Notes: a model not told the origin generated them from the sequence alone. DNA of 64,000 nucleotides from an uncultured delta proteobacterium (GCA_947259215.1 CAMYLJ010000028.1:1-64000); one strand, 5' to 3'. Numbered from the stretch's first letter, positions 33,630-44,292 are shown. Made by a program: numbers and translations.

Positions 33630-34991
33630 CTACAGGAACGGCGCGATGCAGGCGCGGACGTCCACATGGGCGCGGATGCGGCCGCAGAGCAGGAAGGTCC
33701 CGACCAGCTTCCGGTGCAGGAACACGGTCTCCGGCGGCGGGGCGCGCAGGAACCCCTTGCGGAAGGCGAGGTCGAGGCCCGCATCGCGCGTGCGGGAGGC
33801 CAAGGTCGTGCGCTCGAAGCGGTAGACGCCCTCGTGGCGCAGGGGCTCGCAGACCAGCCAGACGAGGTCGATGACCGCGCGAACGTGGTGCTCGGGGTCG
33901 TCGGGGCGCAGATAGCCGATCTCCGTGGCGGCCCGCTGCGTGCCGTCCCGGTCTCCCGCGATGACTGCGCGGCACAGCCGCCCATAGCATGCCACGAACT
34001 CCCGCGGGTACTCGCGTGAGGCGCCGAAATCGAGCAGCAGGATGCGCGCGTGCTCGTCGAGCGCCGCATCGCACGGCTCGTCGTTCGCCGGGGCGATCAG
34101 GTAGTTGGCGAAGTTGGGATCGGTCTGCACGAAGCGGAACTCGAAGAGCTCGCGGAAGAGCAGCTTCTGGAGCAGCGTCCCCGCAGCGTCGCGCGCCGCC
34201 TGGGGCGTGCCGCGCGCGCGCAGCTCCTCGATCGGTAGGCCCCGCGCCAGGTCCATGGCGAGGACGTGCTTCGTGGTGAAGTCCTCGTGCACGCGCGGCA
34301 CCCAGAGGCGCGGCTCGTCCTTCACCAGCGCCCGGTAGCGTCGCAGGTGCGCAGCTTCCGCCAGATAGTCGGCCTCCTGGCGCAGCTGCCGCTTGGCCTC
34401 GGCGACGATTCCCGAGATGTCGATGTCCACTGGGAGGATTCGCGCGATTCGCAGGAGCGAGGCCACGTTGTCGACGTCGCTCTCGATGCTCCTGGCCACT
34501 CCGGGGTACTGGATCTTGAGCGCCAGCTCGCGCCCGTCGCGGGTGCGGACGCGGTGCACCTGCCCGATCGAGGCGGCGGCGAGCGGCTCGAGCTCGAACT
34601 CGGCGAAGCGCGCCTGCCAGCCCTTGCCGTACGCCCGCCCGAGCACGCGCCGTACCTGGGCGTCGGGCATGCGATCCGCCTGGGAGCGCAGGACGGCGAG
34701 CGCCTCGGCGAACTCGGGCGGCAGGATGTCCTCGCTTTCGAGCGAGAGCAGCTGGCCCAGCTTCATGGCGGCGCCGCGCATCTGCGAGAGCCGGCGGGCC
34801 AGCCGCTGCGCCTGAGCCGGTGCCAGCAGGGCACTCGCCGCCCCGGCCGCCTCGGCACCGGCGCCTACGGCCCGGCGCGCGCCCTCGTAGAGACCCCCCG
34901 CCGCCAGCTCGCCGGCCAGGAACCCGAAGCGCAGCAGGCGCTCCGCGCGGCTCGTCGGTACCCGCGATCGTCGGCTCTGCTTCTTCGGCAT
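33630..34991 (-). CDS. ABC1/UbiB (AarF) family atypical kinase-like protein
   Basis: The 453-residue protein carries the KxGQ region RGAAMKLGQLLSLE, the Ala-rich nucleotide loop AAASIGQVHRV, ELALKIQYPGV with the conserved Lys, QTDPNFANYL, and the DFG-type LLLDFGASR. UbiB-family members are ATPases needed for ubiquinone biosynthesis or lipid trafficking. The C-terminus (HRKLVGTFLLCGRIRA) is well conserved in the single-domain bacterial branch. A GCAAGGG ribosome-binding site is weak. It is convergent with the GH13 gene and divergent from nothing immediate; the next gene on its strand (35105) begins 113 bases upstream of its start. The substrate is unknown. Confidence 0.88.
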   Translation of the reverse strand: MPKKQSRRSRVPTSRAERLLRFGFLAGELAAGGLYEGARRAVGAGAEAAGAASALLAPAQAQRLARRLSQMRGAAMKLGQLLSLESEDILPPEFAEALAVLRSQADRMPDAQVRRVLGRAYGKGWQARFAEFELEPLAAASIGQVHRVRTRDGRELALKIQYPGVARSIESDVDNVASLLRIARILPVDIDISGIVAEAKRQLRQEADYLAEAAHLRRYRALVKDEPRLWVPRVHEDFTTKHVLAMDLARGLPIEELRARGTPQAARDAAGTLLQKLLFRELFEFRFVQTDPNFANYLIAPANDEPCDAALDEHARILLLDFGASREYPREFVACYGRLCRAVIAGDRDGTQRAATEIGYLRPDDPEHHVRAVIDLVWLVCEPLRHEGVYRFERTTLASRTRDAGLDLAFRKGFLRAPPPETVFLHRKLVGTFLLCGRIRAHVDVRACIAPFL

Positions 34992-35104
34992 GGGTGCAAG
35001 GGTAGTCGACCGTACCCCGGCGGCTTCCCGAGCCCTACGGAGGTGCGCTCCCGGCGCGCATCCACCCGCTCAGCATCCGGGGCGCGGAGAAGAGCTGCAG
35101 GACT

Positions 35105-35497
35105 TCAGCGCGAGATCCGTGCTCGGACCTTGATCTCGACGAGCGCGCCGAAGGCCAGCTCCGCCACGCCGACGGCCGTCCAGGCGGGGTAGGGCTCCTT
35201 CAGGAAGCCGTCCCTCACCTGCATGAAGATGCCGATGTGCTCGTTGAACCCCACGTGGAAGCTGTTCAGGTCGACCACGTCGGCCAACGAGGCCCCCGCT
35301 TCTTCGAGAACGGTGCGCACGTTCTCGAACGCCTGCGTGATCTGCGCGGCCGGGTCCGAGTCGAGCTTGCCGTCCGGTCCCGAGCCGACCTGGCCCGAGC
35401 AGAAGATGTCCTTGCCCACGCGCACGGCGGGGGCGAAGTGGAACTGGTCATGAAGGGCTCGCATTTCCTCGGGAATCACGATGCGCCGTTTGGCCAT
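35105..35497 (-). CDS. Rid-family (RidA-like) protein lacking the canonical Arg
   Basis: This 130-residue member of the YjgF/YER057c/UK114 fold starts at ATG 35497, after an AGGTTTGC spacer. It contains DIFCSGQVGSGPDGKL, AFENVRTVLEEAGASLADVV and a final AELAFGALVEIKVRARI. In RidA proper the motif P-A-R supplies the Arg that binds the carboxylate of imino acids. Here the equivalent segment reads YPAWTAVGV, so Trp replaces Arg. That substitution excludes standard 2-aminoacrylate deaminase chemistry and places it in a non-RidA Rid subgroup of unknown role. It is monocistronic by spacing. Confidence 0.85.
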   Translation of the reverse strand: MAKRRIVIPEEMRALHDQFHFAPAVRVGKDIFCSGQVGSGPDGKLDSDPAAQITQAFENVRTVLEEAGASLADVVDLNSFHVGFNEHIGIFMQVRDGFLKEPYPAWTAVGVAELAFGALVEIKVRARISR

Positions 35498-35582
35498 GCA
35501 AACCTCCAGGATCGGATGTCGCTACGATAGGGCGCACCGGAAGGGTGCACACCCCGTGTCTTTGTCGCTGGGAGTGGGTTGC

Positions 35583-35951
35583 CTACCCCAGGAAGAAGGC
35601 GTTCAGCTTGTTGCCGTCGAGGTCGCGAAAGTACGCGGCGTAGAAGCCGTCGCCGCGCGCGCCCGGCGCGCCCTCGTCCTGTCCGCCGAGCTCCAGGGCG
35701 CGGGCGTGGAGGGCGTCCACCACCTCCTTCGACGGAGCCCGCAGCGCGACCATGACGCCGTTTCCAACGCTTGCCGGATCGCCGTCGTAGGGCTTCGTGA
35801 GGGCGAGGCCGGGCTCTGTCAGGGCCGTGCCCCAGAGGACGAAGCTCTCGATCTCCATGATCCGCTTTGCTCCCAGCAGCTCGAGCAGCGCGTCGTAGAA
35901 CTTCTGGCCGCGCTCCGGATCATTGGTGCCCAGGGTCACGTATCCCACCAT
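35583..35951 (-). CDS. VOC/glyoxalase-superfamily protein
   Basis: The 122-residue protein has two beta-alpha-beta-beta-beta modules of the vicinal-oxygen-chelate fold, VGYVTLGTNDPERGQKFYDAL and GVMVALRAPSKEVVDALHARA, ending in AYFRDLDGNKLNAFFLG. The last segment carries the usual metal-region pattern D-G-N-K. Family members are glyoxalases, dioxygenases and resistance proteins; the metal-binding set cannot be confirmed. ATG 35951 is used, since upstream extensions in the same frame are arginine-rich and not protein-like. It is separated from the Rid gene by 85 bases and is likely monocistronic. Confidence 0.8.
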   Translation of the reverse strand: MVGYVTLGTNDPERGQKFYDALLELLGAKRIMEIESFVLWGTALTEPGLALTKPYDGDPASVGNGVMVALRAPSKEVVDALHARALELGGQDEGAPGARGDGFYAAYFRDLDGNKLNAFFLG

Positions 35952-36078
35952 GGTCGTTCTTCTCCGTGCGTGTGCGCGCAGTCGGGTGTCCTGAGAGCGT
36001 GCCACGGCCCGGGCCGTTCCGCTCGCGTGGCCCGGCACGTGCTGGCGCTGCCGGGCGCCGGCACAGTAGACTCGCGGC

Positions 36079-36555
36079 ATGAGCCGTCCGACCCCGTCGA
36101 AGCCGCGCGCCGCCCCCTTGGTGCCGGACTCCGAGACCGGCGAGTGGCTGCCCGAGCACCCCGGCGACGGCGACCTCGCCCCCGAGGATGCCTGGGGCCG
36201 GGTGCTGGCGATTCTGGGCGGGACGGCGCGCAAGGGTGCGTGGGAGCCTCCGGCCTACCTGCGCGTGACTGCGGTGATGGGCGGCGTGGAGCTCGACTTC
36301 CGCGAGGCCGACCTGCTGGAGGGTGAGACCGTGATCGAGGTCTTCGCGCTGATGGGCGGCGTTTCCATCGTGGTGCCCCCGCACGTGGACGTGCAGGCCG
36401 GCGGCACCGGGCTCCTGGGCGGCTTCAGCGGTCTCTCCCACCGGGCCCGGGAGGCCGACGCGCCCCTGCTCCGGATCGAGGGCGTGGCGGTGCTGGCCGG
36501 CGTGGACGTCAAGGTGAAGAAGCTGCCCCTGAAGAAGCGCCTGCTGCCCAGCTGA
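36079..36555 (+). CDS. LiaF-like / cell-wall-stress response domain protein
   Basis: The 158-residue soluble protein has a hydrophilic N-terminus (about 1-40), then a beta-rich LiaF-C-like domain: VLAILGGTARKGAW, YLRVTAVMGGVELDFREADL, IEVFALMGGVSIVVPPHVDV, and a final IEGVAVLAGVDVKVKK. The repeated (G)G-V-x-L-D/I-V strands mark the C-terminal domain of LiaF and other cell-wall-active-antibiotic response proteins, which form right-handed beta-helix-like layers. No membrane segments are attached here. The function is probably protein interaction at envelope stress. It precedes the GMC gene by 43 bases but is not obviously linked to it. Confidence 0.78.
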   Translation: MSRPTPSKPRAAPLVPDSETGEWLPEHPGDGDLAPEDAWGRVLAILGGTARKGAWEPPAYLRVTAVMGGVELDFREADLLEGETVIEVFALMGGVSIVVPPHVDVQAGGTGLLGGFSGLSHRAREADAPLLRIEGVAVLAGVDVKVKKLPLKKRLLPS

Positions 36556-36598
36556 CCGTTCTCGACAGCGAGCCCTGTTTGCGGGGATACTGCGAGCC

Positions 36599-38257
36599 AT
36601 GGCGGTGCGCGAGACCTTCGACGTCTGCGTGATCGGGACTGGCGCCGGAGGCGGGGTGATGCTTCAGGAGCTCACCCGCGCCGGGTTCTCGGTGGTGGCG
36701 CTCGAGCGGGGGCCGCAGCTCGAGGCGTCGCAGTTCATGAGCGACGACGAGCTGGCCTTCGTGATCCGCGACCAGGTCTTCTCGCCGGACCAGATCGAGA
36801 CCTGGCGGCCGGACGAGGCCACACCGGCGGTTCGTGGCCACTACAACATGATCGCTCACTGCGTGGGGGGGAGCATCACGCACTGGGCGGCCTGGTCGTG
36901 GCGCTTCCGCCCGGACGAGTTCAAGGTGCTCTCCAGCGATGGGCCGCTGGCCGGCGCCAGCCTGGCCGACTGGCCCGTCGACTACGCTGAGCTGGAGCCC
37001 TGGTACCAGCGCGCCGAGTGGGAGCTCGGCGTGTCCGGCAGTGCCGGCGCCAATCCTTTCGAAGGTCCCCGCAAGAAGGGCTATCCGAACCCCGCGCACC
37101 CGCCCCGGGCCACCACCTCCCACGTGCGCCGGATCGCCGGGAAGCTCGGCTACACGGCCTTCCCGGTGCCCATGGCGATCAACTCGAGGCCCTACGAAGG
37201 CCGCCCGCGCTGCATGTACGGGGGAGCGTGCCAGCAGTACGGCTGCCCGATCCACGCCAAGGCCACGACCTTCTCGATCCACGTGCCGCGCGCGCTCGCC
37301 ACGGGCCGGCTCGACCTGCGCCCGAACGCGCGCGCCACCGAGATCCGGCTCGGCGAGGATGGGCGCGCCCGGAGCGTCCGCTACCTCGACGGTGACGGAA
37401 AGGAGCACGAGGTGCGCGCCCGGCGGATCGTGGTGTCCGCGGGCACCCTGGGGACGCCGCACCTGCTCTTGATGTCGAAGTCGGGAGCGTTTCCGCAGGG
37501 CCTCGCCAACTCGAGCGGGCAGGTGGGCCGTCACCTCACCTTCCACCACTTCGCTGCGGTCCACTTCACCGTCGAGGGCGAGACGCGCGCGTTCACCGGT
37601 CTCGAGGCTCAGGCGGCCATCGACGACCTCCATCCCAGCGATCCGAAGCGCGGCTTCATCCGCGGTGGCGTCGTTGCGGATGCCAACGCGCTGATGAAGC
37701 AGCCGCTGGCGTGGGCCCTCCAGGGACTGGGAGGGCAGGGCCGCGGCTGGGGCGCGGACTTCAAGCGGCGCCTGCGCGACTTCCCGCGCACCGTCCCGCT
37801 GGCGGCGATCCTGGAGGACCTGCCGATGGAGTCGAACCGCGTCGACCTCGATCCGGACGTGGTGGACGACCAGGGGCTGCCGGCGCCCCGCATCACGCAT
37901 CGCCAGCATCGCAACGACGTCGCCATGAATCGCTGGTTCACGGCGCGCATGCTCGAGATGGCCGACGCCGCGGGCGCGCGCGAGAAATGGGAGTCCATCA
38001 GTCCGCTCACCGTCGCCGAAGAAGGGGCGGCGATGCCGGGGAGCGTGCACCTGCACGGCACTTCGCGTATGGGCGACGACCCGACGACGTCGGTCGTCGA
38101 TCGCTGGTGCCGCAGTCACGACGTCCCGAATCTCTGGATCGTGGACTGCGGCGTCTTCCCGACCTCCGGCGGCTACAACCCGACCTTGACCTTGCTGGCG
38201 ATGGCCTACCGTGCGGCCGACCGGATGATCGGCGAAGCGAAGAGGCAGAACGCATGA
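36599..38257 (+). CDS. GMC-family oxidoreductase, large subunit type
   Basis: This 552-residue GMC flavoprotein has the FAD motif VCVIGTGAGGGVML at about residues 10-23. The MYGGACQQYGCPIHAKATTF segment (Cys-rich, typical of the gluconate-2-dehydrogenase-type subunit) lies in the middle. The C-terminus shows GSVHLHGTSRMGDDP and WIVDCGVFPTSGGYNP followed by LTLLAMAYRAADRM, carrying the catalytic His and Asn. The next gene, encoding a gluconate-2-dehydrogenase subunit-3 homologue, overlaps by ATGA (38254-38257). Together they form a membrane or periplasmic sugar or alcohol dehydrogenase. The large subunit lacks its own signal and is probably carried out by the Tat-borne small subunit. No cytochrome c subunit is adjacent. 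Confidence 0.87.
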   Translation: MAVRETFDVCVIGTGAGGGVMLQELTRAGFSVVALERGPQLEASQFMSDDELAFVIRDQVFSPDQIETWRPDEATPAVRGHYNMIAHCVGGSITHWAAWSWRFRPDEFKVLSSDGPLAGASLADWPVDYAELEPWYQRAEWELGVSGSAGANPFEGPRKKGYPNPAHPPRATTSHVRRIAGKLGYTAFPVPMAINSRPYEGRPRCMYGGACQQYGCPIHAKATTFSIHVPRALATGRLDLRPNARATEIRLGEDGRARSVRYLDGDGKEHEVRARRIVVSAGTLGTPHLLLMSKSGAFPQGLANSSGQVGRHLTFHHFAAVHFTVEGETRAFTGLEAQAAIDDLHPSDPKRGFIRGGVVADANALMKQPLAWALQGLGGQGRGWGADFKRRLRDFPRTVPLAAILEDLPMESNRVDLDPDVVDDQGLPAPRITHRQHRNDVAMNRWFTARMLEMADAAGAREKWESISPLTVAEEGAAMPGSVHLHGTSRMGDDPTTSVVDRWCRSHDVPNLWIVDCGVFPTSGGYNPTLTLLAMAYRAADRMIGEAKRQNA

Positions 38258-38868
38258 GCGGCCTCACCCGGCGCGAGCTGCTGGCCGGGGCGACCGTCTA
38301 CGGCGGCGCTGCTCTGCTGGCCCTCCACTGGCCTCGCGCGGCGGCTGCCGCGAAGGAGAGCGCCACGCCGCTCGTCCTGTCCGCACACGAGTGGCGCACG
38401 CTCGACGCCGTCGCCGCGCGGATCGTGCCCTCCGACGACGGAAGCCCCGGGGGCCGCGAGGCCGGCTGCGTCAACTTCATCGACAAGGCGCTTGCGCACG
38501 AGGACGCCGCGACGCGGCCCAGCTACACCACCGGGCTGCGCGGGCTGGACGTCGTCGCGAAGCGGCGCCACGATCGCACCTTCGTCGAGCTCGACGAAGA
38601 GAAGCAGGACGCGATCCTCGCGGCACTCCAGGACGGCCAGGCCGACGGCTGGCCCGGCGACGCCGGGCCGTCCCCCGACTTCTTCGAAACCCTCCGCTCC
38701 CACACCCTGATCGGGTTCCTGGCCGACCCGAAGTACGGCGGCAATCGCGACTTCGTCGGCTGGAAGCACGTCGGCTACCCTGGGCCGAGCCACGCCCGCG
38801 GCGGCTATACGGCAGACCAGATGCTCGGGAAGGCTCCGATCCGCGCCGTCTGGGACGAGGAGATCTGA
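38254..38868 (+). CDS. Gluconate-2-dehydrogenase subunit-3-like Tat protein
   Basis: The 204-residue protein has a twin-arginine-like leader, LTRRELLAGATVYGGAALLA, then the subunit-3 domain: SAHEWRTLDAVAARIVPSDD, FIDKALAHEDAATRPSYTTG, and the C-terminal FLADPKYGGNRDFVGWKHV. This is the small, cofactor-free subunit of the gluconate/sorbitol-type dehydrogenases, which binds the GMC flavoprotein and supplies the export signal. The start overlaps the GMC gene stop by 4 bases. It is 24 bases upstream of the SDR gene, which could be part of the same transcript. The real substrate is open. Confidence 0.87.
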   Translation: MSGLTRRELLAGATVYGGAALLALHWPRAAAAAKESATPLVLSAHEWRTLDAVAARIVPSDDGSPGGREAGCVNFIDKALAHEDAATRPSYTTGLRGLDVVAKRRHDRTFVELDEEKQDAILAALQDGQADGWPGDAGPSPDFFETLRSHTLIGFLADPKYGGNRDFVGWKHVGYPGPSHARGGYTADQMLGKAPIRAVWDEEI

Positions 38869-38892
38869 CCGGCCCGAGACGGGAGGAGCCCC

Positions 38893-39840
38893 ATGTCCTG
38901 GACCACGAAGGACATCCCCGATCTGACCGGGAAGCTGGCGGTCGTCACCGGCGCCAACGGAGGCCTCGGCCTGGAGACCGCCCGCGCCCTGGCGGGAGCG
39001 GGCGCACACGTCGTGATGGCGGCGCGCGACCAGGAGAAGGCCGCTGCCGCTGAGAAGAGCATCCGCGAGGCCCGTCGGAGTGTCTCTCTCGCGGTGATTC
39101 CCCTCGACCTGGGATCGCTCGCCTCGGTGCGCGAAGCCGCAGACCGCATCGGATCGGCCCACGCACGGATCGACATCCTGGTGAACAACGCCGGCTTGAT
39201 GGCGATTCCGGAGCGGCGCACCGTGGATGGCTTCGAGATGCAGTTCGGGGTCAACCACCTGGGCCACTTCGCCCTGACCGCGCACCTGCTGCCCGCGCTT
39301 CTGCGTGCGGAGGCCGCGCGAGTCGTGAGCGTGACGAGCACGGCACACCACATGGGGCGGGCTGTGGACCCGAGAAATCCCCATCTCGAGGGGAACTACG
39401 GGGCCTGGAAGTCCTACGGCCAGTCGAAGCTCGCGAACTACCACTTCGGGATCGGCCTCCAGCGACACTTCGAGGCGGCGAGCGTCGCCGCAGCCAGCCT
39501 GATCGCGCATCCGGGGCTCTCCGACACGGACCTCCAGGCGACGAGCGTCAGTGAGACGGACGGCGGGTTCTGGCAACGCGTCTTCCACGGTCTGGCGGGC
39601 TCGACCGGGATGACGCCCGCGGCCGGCGCGCTTCCCCAGCTGCGGGCGGCAACCGACCCCGATGCGAAGGGTGGAGAGTTCTACGCACCGCGGTTCGTGA
39701 ACAATGGGGCCCCGGTGCGCCGGCCGATCCTCCGGCGCGTCGGCCTCGCCCGCGCGATCGAGACGCTGTGGGAGGTCTCGGAACGGGAGACGAAGGTGGT
39801 GCTCGACGTCGAGGCCGCGAAGCGGTCGCTCGAAGCGTAG
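38893..39840 (+). CDS. Retinol-dehydrogenase-like short-chain dehydrogenase
   Basis: This 315-residue SDR has [19 protein letters not shown] (about residues 19-37), the NNAG motif in [19 protein letters not shown], the [20 protein letters not shown] helix, and Y175/K179 in SYGQSK. This layout is that of the RDH/WWOX-like branch of SDRs that act on lipophilic alcohols, consistent with neighbouring lipid-catabolism genes. A GGGAGGAG ribosome-binding site precedes ATG 38893. It ends 17 bases before the convergent DUF35 operon end at 39858. Confidence 0.88.
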   Translation: MSWTTKDIPDLTGKLAVVTGANGGLGLETARALAGAGAHVVMAARDQEKAAAAEKSIREARRSVSLAVIPLDLGSLASVREAADRIGSAHARIDILVNNAGLMAIPERRTVDGFEMQFGVNHLGHFALTAHLLPALLRAEAARVVSVTSTAHHMGRAVDPRNPHLEGNYGAWKSYGQSKLANYHFGIGLQRHFEAASVAAASLIAHPGLSDTDLQATSVSETDGGFWQRVFHGLAGSTGMTPAAGALPQLRAATDPDAKGGEFYAPRFVNNGAPVRRPILRRVGLARAIETLWEVSERETKVVLDVEAAKRSLEA

Positions 39841-39857
39841 CCGCCCCTGGCTGGACG

Positions 39858-40283
39858 CTATCCCTGCCTGGGCCGAAAACGCGGAATCGCCAGGTCCGCG
39901 CTCATGTCCTCCCAGACGAGCTCGACCGGCATTCCGATCTCGAGCACGTCCGGATCCACATCGACCAGGTTCGAGAGGATCCGCACTCCGCCCGCATCCT
40001 CCAGCGCGATGACCGCGATCACGAAGGGAAGCTCCTGACCGGCTGCGATGGGGCGGTGCACGAGCGTGTAGGTATAGACCTCGCCGCGGCCGGAGACTTC
40101 CCGCCAATCCGAGTCTTCGGAACGGCACTCGGAACAGATGGGTGCCGGGGGGAGCCGCGTGTGGCCGCACGCCGTGCAGCGTTGTACGACGAGTCGGTGC
40201 TCCGCGGCAGCTTGCCACCAGGGCAGGGTGGTGGCGTCCGCCAGGGGCGGCGGCATGCCGTCGGGAAAGAAGCGTTCGCTCAT
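39858..40283 (-). CDS. DUF35 OB-fold / zinc-ribbon protein (thiolase partner)
   Basis: The 141-residue protein has an N-terminal helix and PLP-free head, then rubredoxin-like zinc ribbon RCTACGHTRLPPAPICSEC, and an OB-fold SGRGEVYTYTLVHRPI with PFVIAVIALEDAGGVRILSN. DUF35 proteins bind acyl-CoA and act as obligate partners of thiolase-like enzymes. In steroid side-chain catabolism, the ChsH2 DUF35 domain supports the Ltp2 aldolase. Here it overlaps the thiolase-like gene by ATGA (40280-40283), a strong hint of such a partnership. It is the last gene of a six-gene minus-strand operon. Confidence 0.88.
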   Translation of the reverse strand: MSERFFPDGMPPPLADATTLPWWQAAAEHRLVVQRCTACGHTRLPPAPICSECRSEDSDWREVSGRGEVYTYTLVHRPIAAGQELPFVIAVIALEDAGGVRILSNLVDVDPDVLEIGMPVELVWEDMSADLAIPRFRPRQG

Positions 40284-41503
40284 CGCCGCCCCAGCAGGAC
40301 TGCGCTCGAGGGGACGCAGGCTGCGCTCGTCACCAGGCAGACCTCCGCGCCCTCCACCGGGCTGGTGGACTCGCCGCGCAGGGCGCGCACGCCCTCGACC
40401 ACGTGGTTGAGCCCGTGGATGTAGGCCTCGGAGAGGCTTCCACCGTGGGTGTTGGTGGGCAGGCTCCCGCCCTTCCAGGCCAGGGCACCGCTCTCGACGA
40501 ACGGGCCCCCCTCGCCGCGCTTGCAGAAGCCGTAGTCCTCGAGCTGCATCAGGACGCAACCCGTGAAGTGGTCGTAGATCTGGGCGACATCCACATCGCG
40601 AGGCCCGAGCCCGGCCTTGCCCCAGAGGCGCCCCGCCATCTCCTCGCAGGCACCGGTGGCGTAGAGCTCGTCGGCGACGTTGGCGTTGGTAAAGGGACCG
40701 AAGGCGTATCCCCGGGGTGTCCCTTGCTCGCTGGCGAGGAGTTCCACAGGCGGCCTGGCCAGATCCCGAGCGCGCTCCTGGCTGGTGACGACCACCGCGC
40801 AGGCTCCGTCGCTCTCGAGGCAGCAGTCGAAGAGGCGATGGGGATCCGCGATCATGGGCGACGCCTGGTGGTCCTCGAGCGTCATCGGACGGCCGCCCAT
40901 GACGGCGCGTGGATTGCGACTCGCGTGCTCCCGGAACGTCACCGCGATCGCGCCCAGCTGCTCGCTCGTGGTTCCGTAGAGGTGCATGTGACGGCGGGTC
41001 GGGAGGGCGTAGGCGGCGGCGGCCATCAAGAGGCCGTAGGGCATCGCGAACCCCATGGAGGCCAGGAGGAGCGAGCTCGCCTGCTGCACGGTCGGGGGCG
41101 CCGGCTGCGTGGGTGCACCCGCATCCGCCACCGGGTTGCCGAAGCGGAAGAACTGCCCCTGACACAGCGAGCGGTAGACCACGACGACCTCGGCCTGGCC
41201 GGTCTCGACCGCCATCGCGGCATTCGCGACGGCCGCGCAGCCGCCGCCTCCGCCGGGCATCCAGACCATGTTGGCGAAGCGCAGGGCGGGGAGCCCCAGC
41301 TCCGCGGCGAGGAAGATGGCCTCGTTGCGGTCTTCGGCGAAGGAGGCCATCCCGTCCACATCGTCCAGCGAGAGGCCGGCATCCGCGACGGCGCGCTGGA
41401 TCGCCTGGCACGCCAGTGCGTGCTCGGTCACGTCACCGATCTTGCCCCAGCGGGTGTAGCGGGACTCCCCAATGCCGACGATGTGCGCCCGCGGCCGGCT
41501 CAT
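40280..41503 (-). CDS. Thiolase-like lipid-transfer protein (Ltp2-type aldolase candidate)
   Basis: The 407-residue protein has the thiolase fold of the lipid-transfer/SCP2 group: HIVGIGESRYTRWGKI, DVDGMASFAEDR, GGGGGCAAVANAAMAVETG, YDHFTGCVLMQLEDYGF and NTHGGSLSEAYIHGLNHVVE. The usual N-terminal catalytic Cys position appears shifted or lost relative to degradative thiolases, as it is in Ltp-type aldolases, but this needs an alignment. It is embedded between the cupin gene (overlap 41500-41503) and the DUF35 gene (overlap 40280-40283). With DUF35 next door it is proposed to be a retro-aldol lyase of steroid-like acyl-CoAs, though a plain thiolase is not ruled out. Confidence 0.85.
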   Translation of the reverse strand: MSRPRAHIVGIGESRYTRWGKIGDVTEHALACQAIQRAVADAGLSLDDVDGMASFAEDRNEAIFLAAELGLPALRFANMVWMPGGGGGCAAVANAAMAVETGQAEVVVVYRSLCQGQFFRFGNPVADAGAPTQPAPPTVQQASSLLLASMGFAMPYGLLMAAAAYALPTRRHMHLYGTTSEQLGAIAVTFREHASRNPRAVMGGRPMTLEDHQASPMIADPHRLFDCCLESDGACAVVVTSQERARDLARPPVELLASEQGTPRGYAFGPFTNANVADELYATGACEEMAGRLWGKAGLGPRDVDVAQIYDHFTGCVLMQLEDYGFCKRGEGGPFVESGALAWKGGSLPTNTHGGSLSEAYIHGLNHVVEGVRALRGESTSPVEGAEVCLVTSAACVPSSAVLLGRR

Positions 41504-41973
41504 GCCGCTCCGGTGTGCTCCTTCCAGTCGGCGATGAGCACTTCCATCGTGACGTCCACGGCGACCTTCAGGTCCTCGTCGAGGATCTCGTAGAGCTGCC
41601 CGTCGCTGGAGTGATTCCCGAAGAACGCCATCCCGCCCACCGGTCCACCTCGCTCGAGGTGCGGCAGCGCGTCGCCCAGCGTCAGCGCGTGGTCCCCGGC
41701 GCGTCGCACCCTGTGCTCCCCGCGCGTGCCGTCTGGGTGGAGATCCCACAGATGCTGCTCGCCCTCGAGCACGAGGACGGTCGTGGTCGCGGTGTGTCGG
41801 TGGATCGGGCAATGACCGCCGTCGCCGGTCCAGCGCACCAGCATGTCGAGGGTGCCGGCGGCCAGGTCGTAGCCCAGGATCGTGTAGTCGTGGTGGACCT
41901 TGTAGGAAAGACCCGGCTCGCCCGTCACCTCGCGCCACTTGTAGCGCGCGGGATCGAAGCTGCTCTGGGCCAT
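41500..41973 (-). CDS. Cupin-domain protein of the acyl-CoA operon
   Basis: The 157-residue protein is a single cupin beta-barrel: HCPIHRHTATTTVLVLEGEQ, with two His and a Glu in cupin motif 1, and GDALTLGDALPHLERGG-like motif 2 features. It may bind a divalent metal and act as an isomerase, dioxygenase or binding protein; no known family enzyme is recognised. Its stop overlaps the thiolase start, while 50 bases separate it from the BVMO gene upstream. Its place in the operon suggests a step between Baeyer-Villiger oxidation and carbon-carbon cleavage, which is inference. Confidence 0.75.
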   Translation of the reverse strand: MAQSSFDPARYKWREVTGEPGLSYKVHHDYTILGYDLAAGTLDMLVRWTGDGGHCPIHRHTATTTVLVLEGEQHLWDLHPDGTRGEHRVRRAGDHALTLGDALPHLERGGPVGGMAFFGNHSSDGQLYEILDEDLKVAVDVTMEVLIADWKEHTGAA

Positions 41974-42023
41974 GGCGAGATCCTCCTTGCCCGGGTGTAG
42001 AACACCTGGCGGCCTTCGGCGAG

Positions 42024-43853
<1,830 letters not shown>

Positions 43854-43881
43854 CTTGACTTCGCGCCTCGTTCCGCGGGGC

Positions 43882-44292
43882 TCACCCGAGCGGCAGGGAA
43901 ACGACCACCTTGCCGGTTGCGTGATCGCCGAGCTCGTTCGCGGCTCGAATCGCCACCTCCATCACGCACTCGTCTCCCTCCTGGCTCGTCTGCATGACCT
44001 GGCCGCTGAAGCGCAGGGGCTGGCCGGGAATCGCCGGGACGCCGAGTCGGATCGCGATCTTGCGGATCATCGCTTCCGGTCCGGCCCAGTCGCTGATGAA
44101 GCGGGCCACGTAGCCGTTGGTGGTGAGGATGTTCATGAACATGTCCGGCGCGCCCTGCGCCTTTGCGAACTCCGCGTCGTGGTGCGCGGGCATGAAGTCT
44201 CGGGACGCGATGGCTCCGGCCACGATCACCGTCGAGGTCACCGCGAGCTCGAAGAGCGGCAGCTCGTCGCCCACGCTGTGCCCACCGCTCAC
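43882..44292 (-). CDS. MaoC-fold enoyl-CoA hydratase subunit
   Basis: The 136-residue hot-dog protein contains ASRDFMPAHHDAEFAKAQGA with the catalytic Asp-x-x-x-x-His hydratase-2 signature, then DMFMNILTTNGYVARFISDW. It overlaps the upstream 44289-44846 gene by ATGA, which encodes a second MaoC-like half. Such paired short genes (as in ChsH1/ChsH2) form heterodimeric hydratases for bulky acyl-CoAs like steroid side chains, where only one subunit bears the catalytic pair. This subunit is the catalytic candidate. Confidence 0.85.
   Translation of the reverse strand: MSGGHSVGDELPLFELAVTSTVIVAGAIASRDFMPAHHDAEFAKAQGAPDMFMNILTTNGYVARFISDWAGPEAMIRKIAIRLGVPAIPGQPLRFSGQVMQTSQEGDECVMEVAIRAANELGDHATGKVVVSLPLG

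Noticed and set aside
40280-41938. The longer in-frame extension of the thiolase-like gene to 41938
   Set aside because: The extension overlaps the cupin gene and is not thiolase-like. ATG 41503 gives the family N-terminus and an ATGA overlap with the cupin stop.
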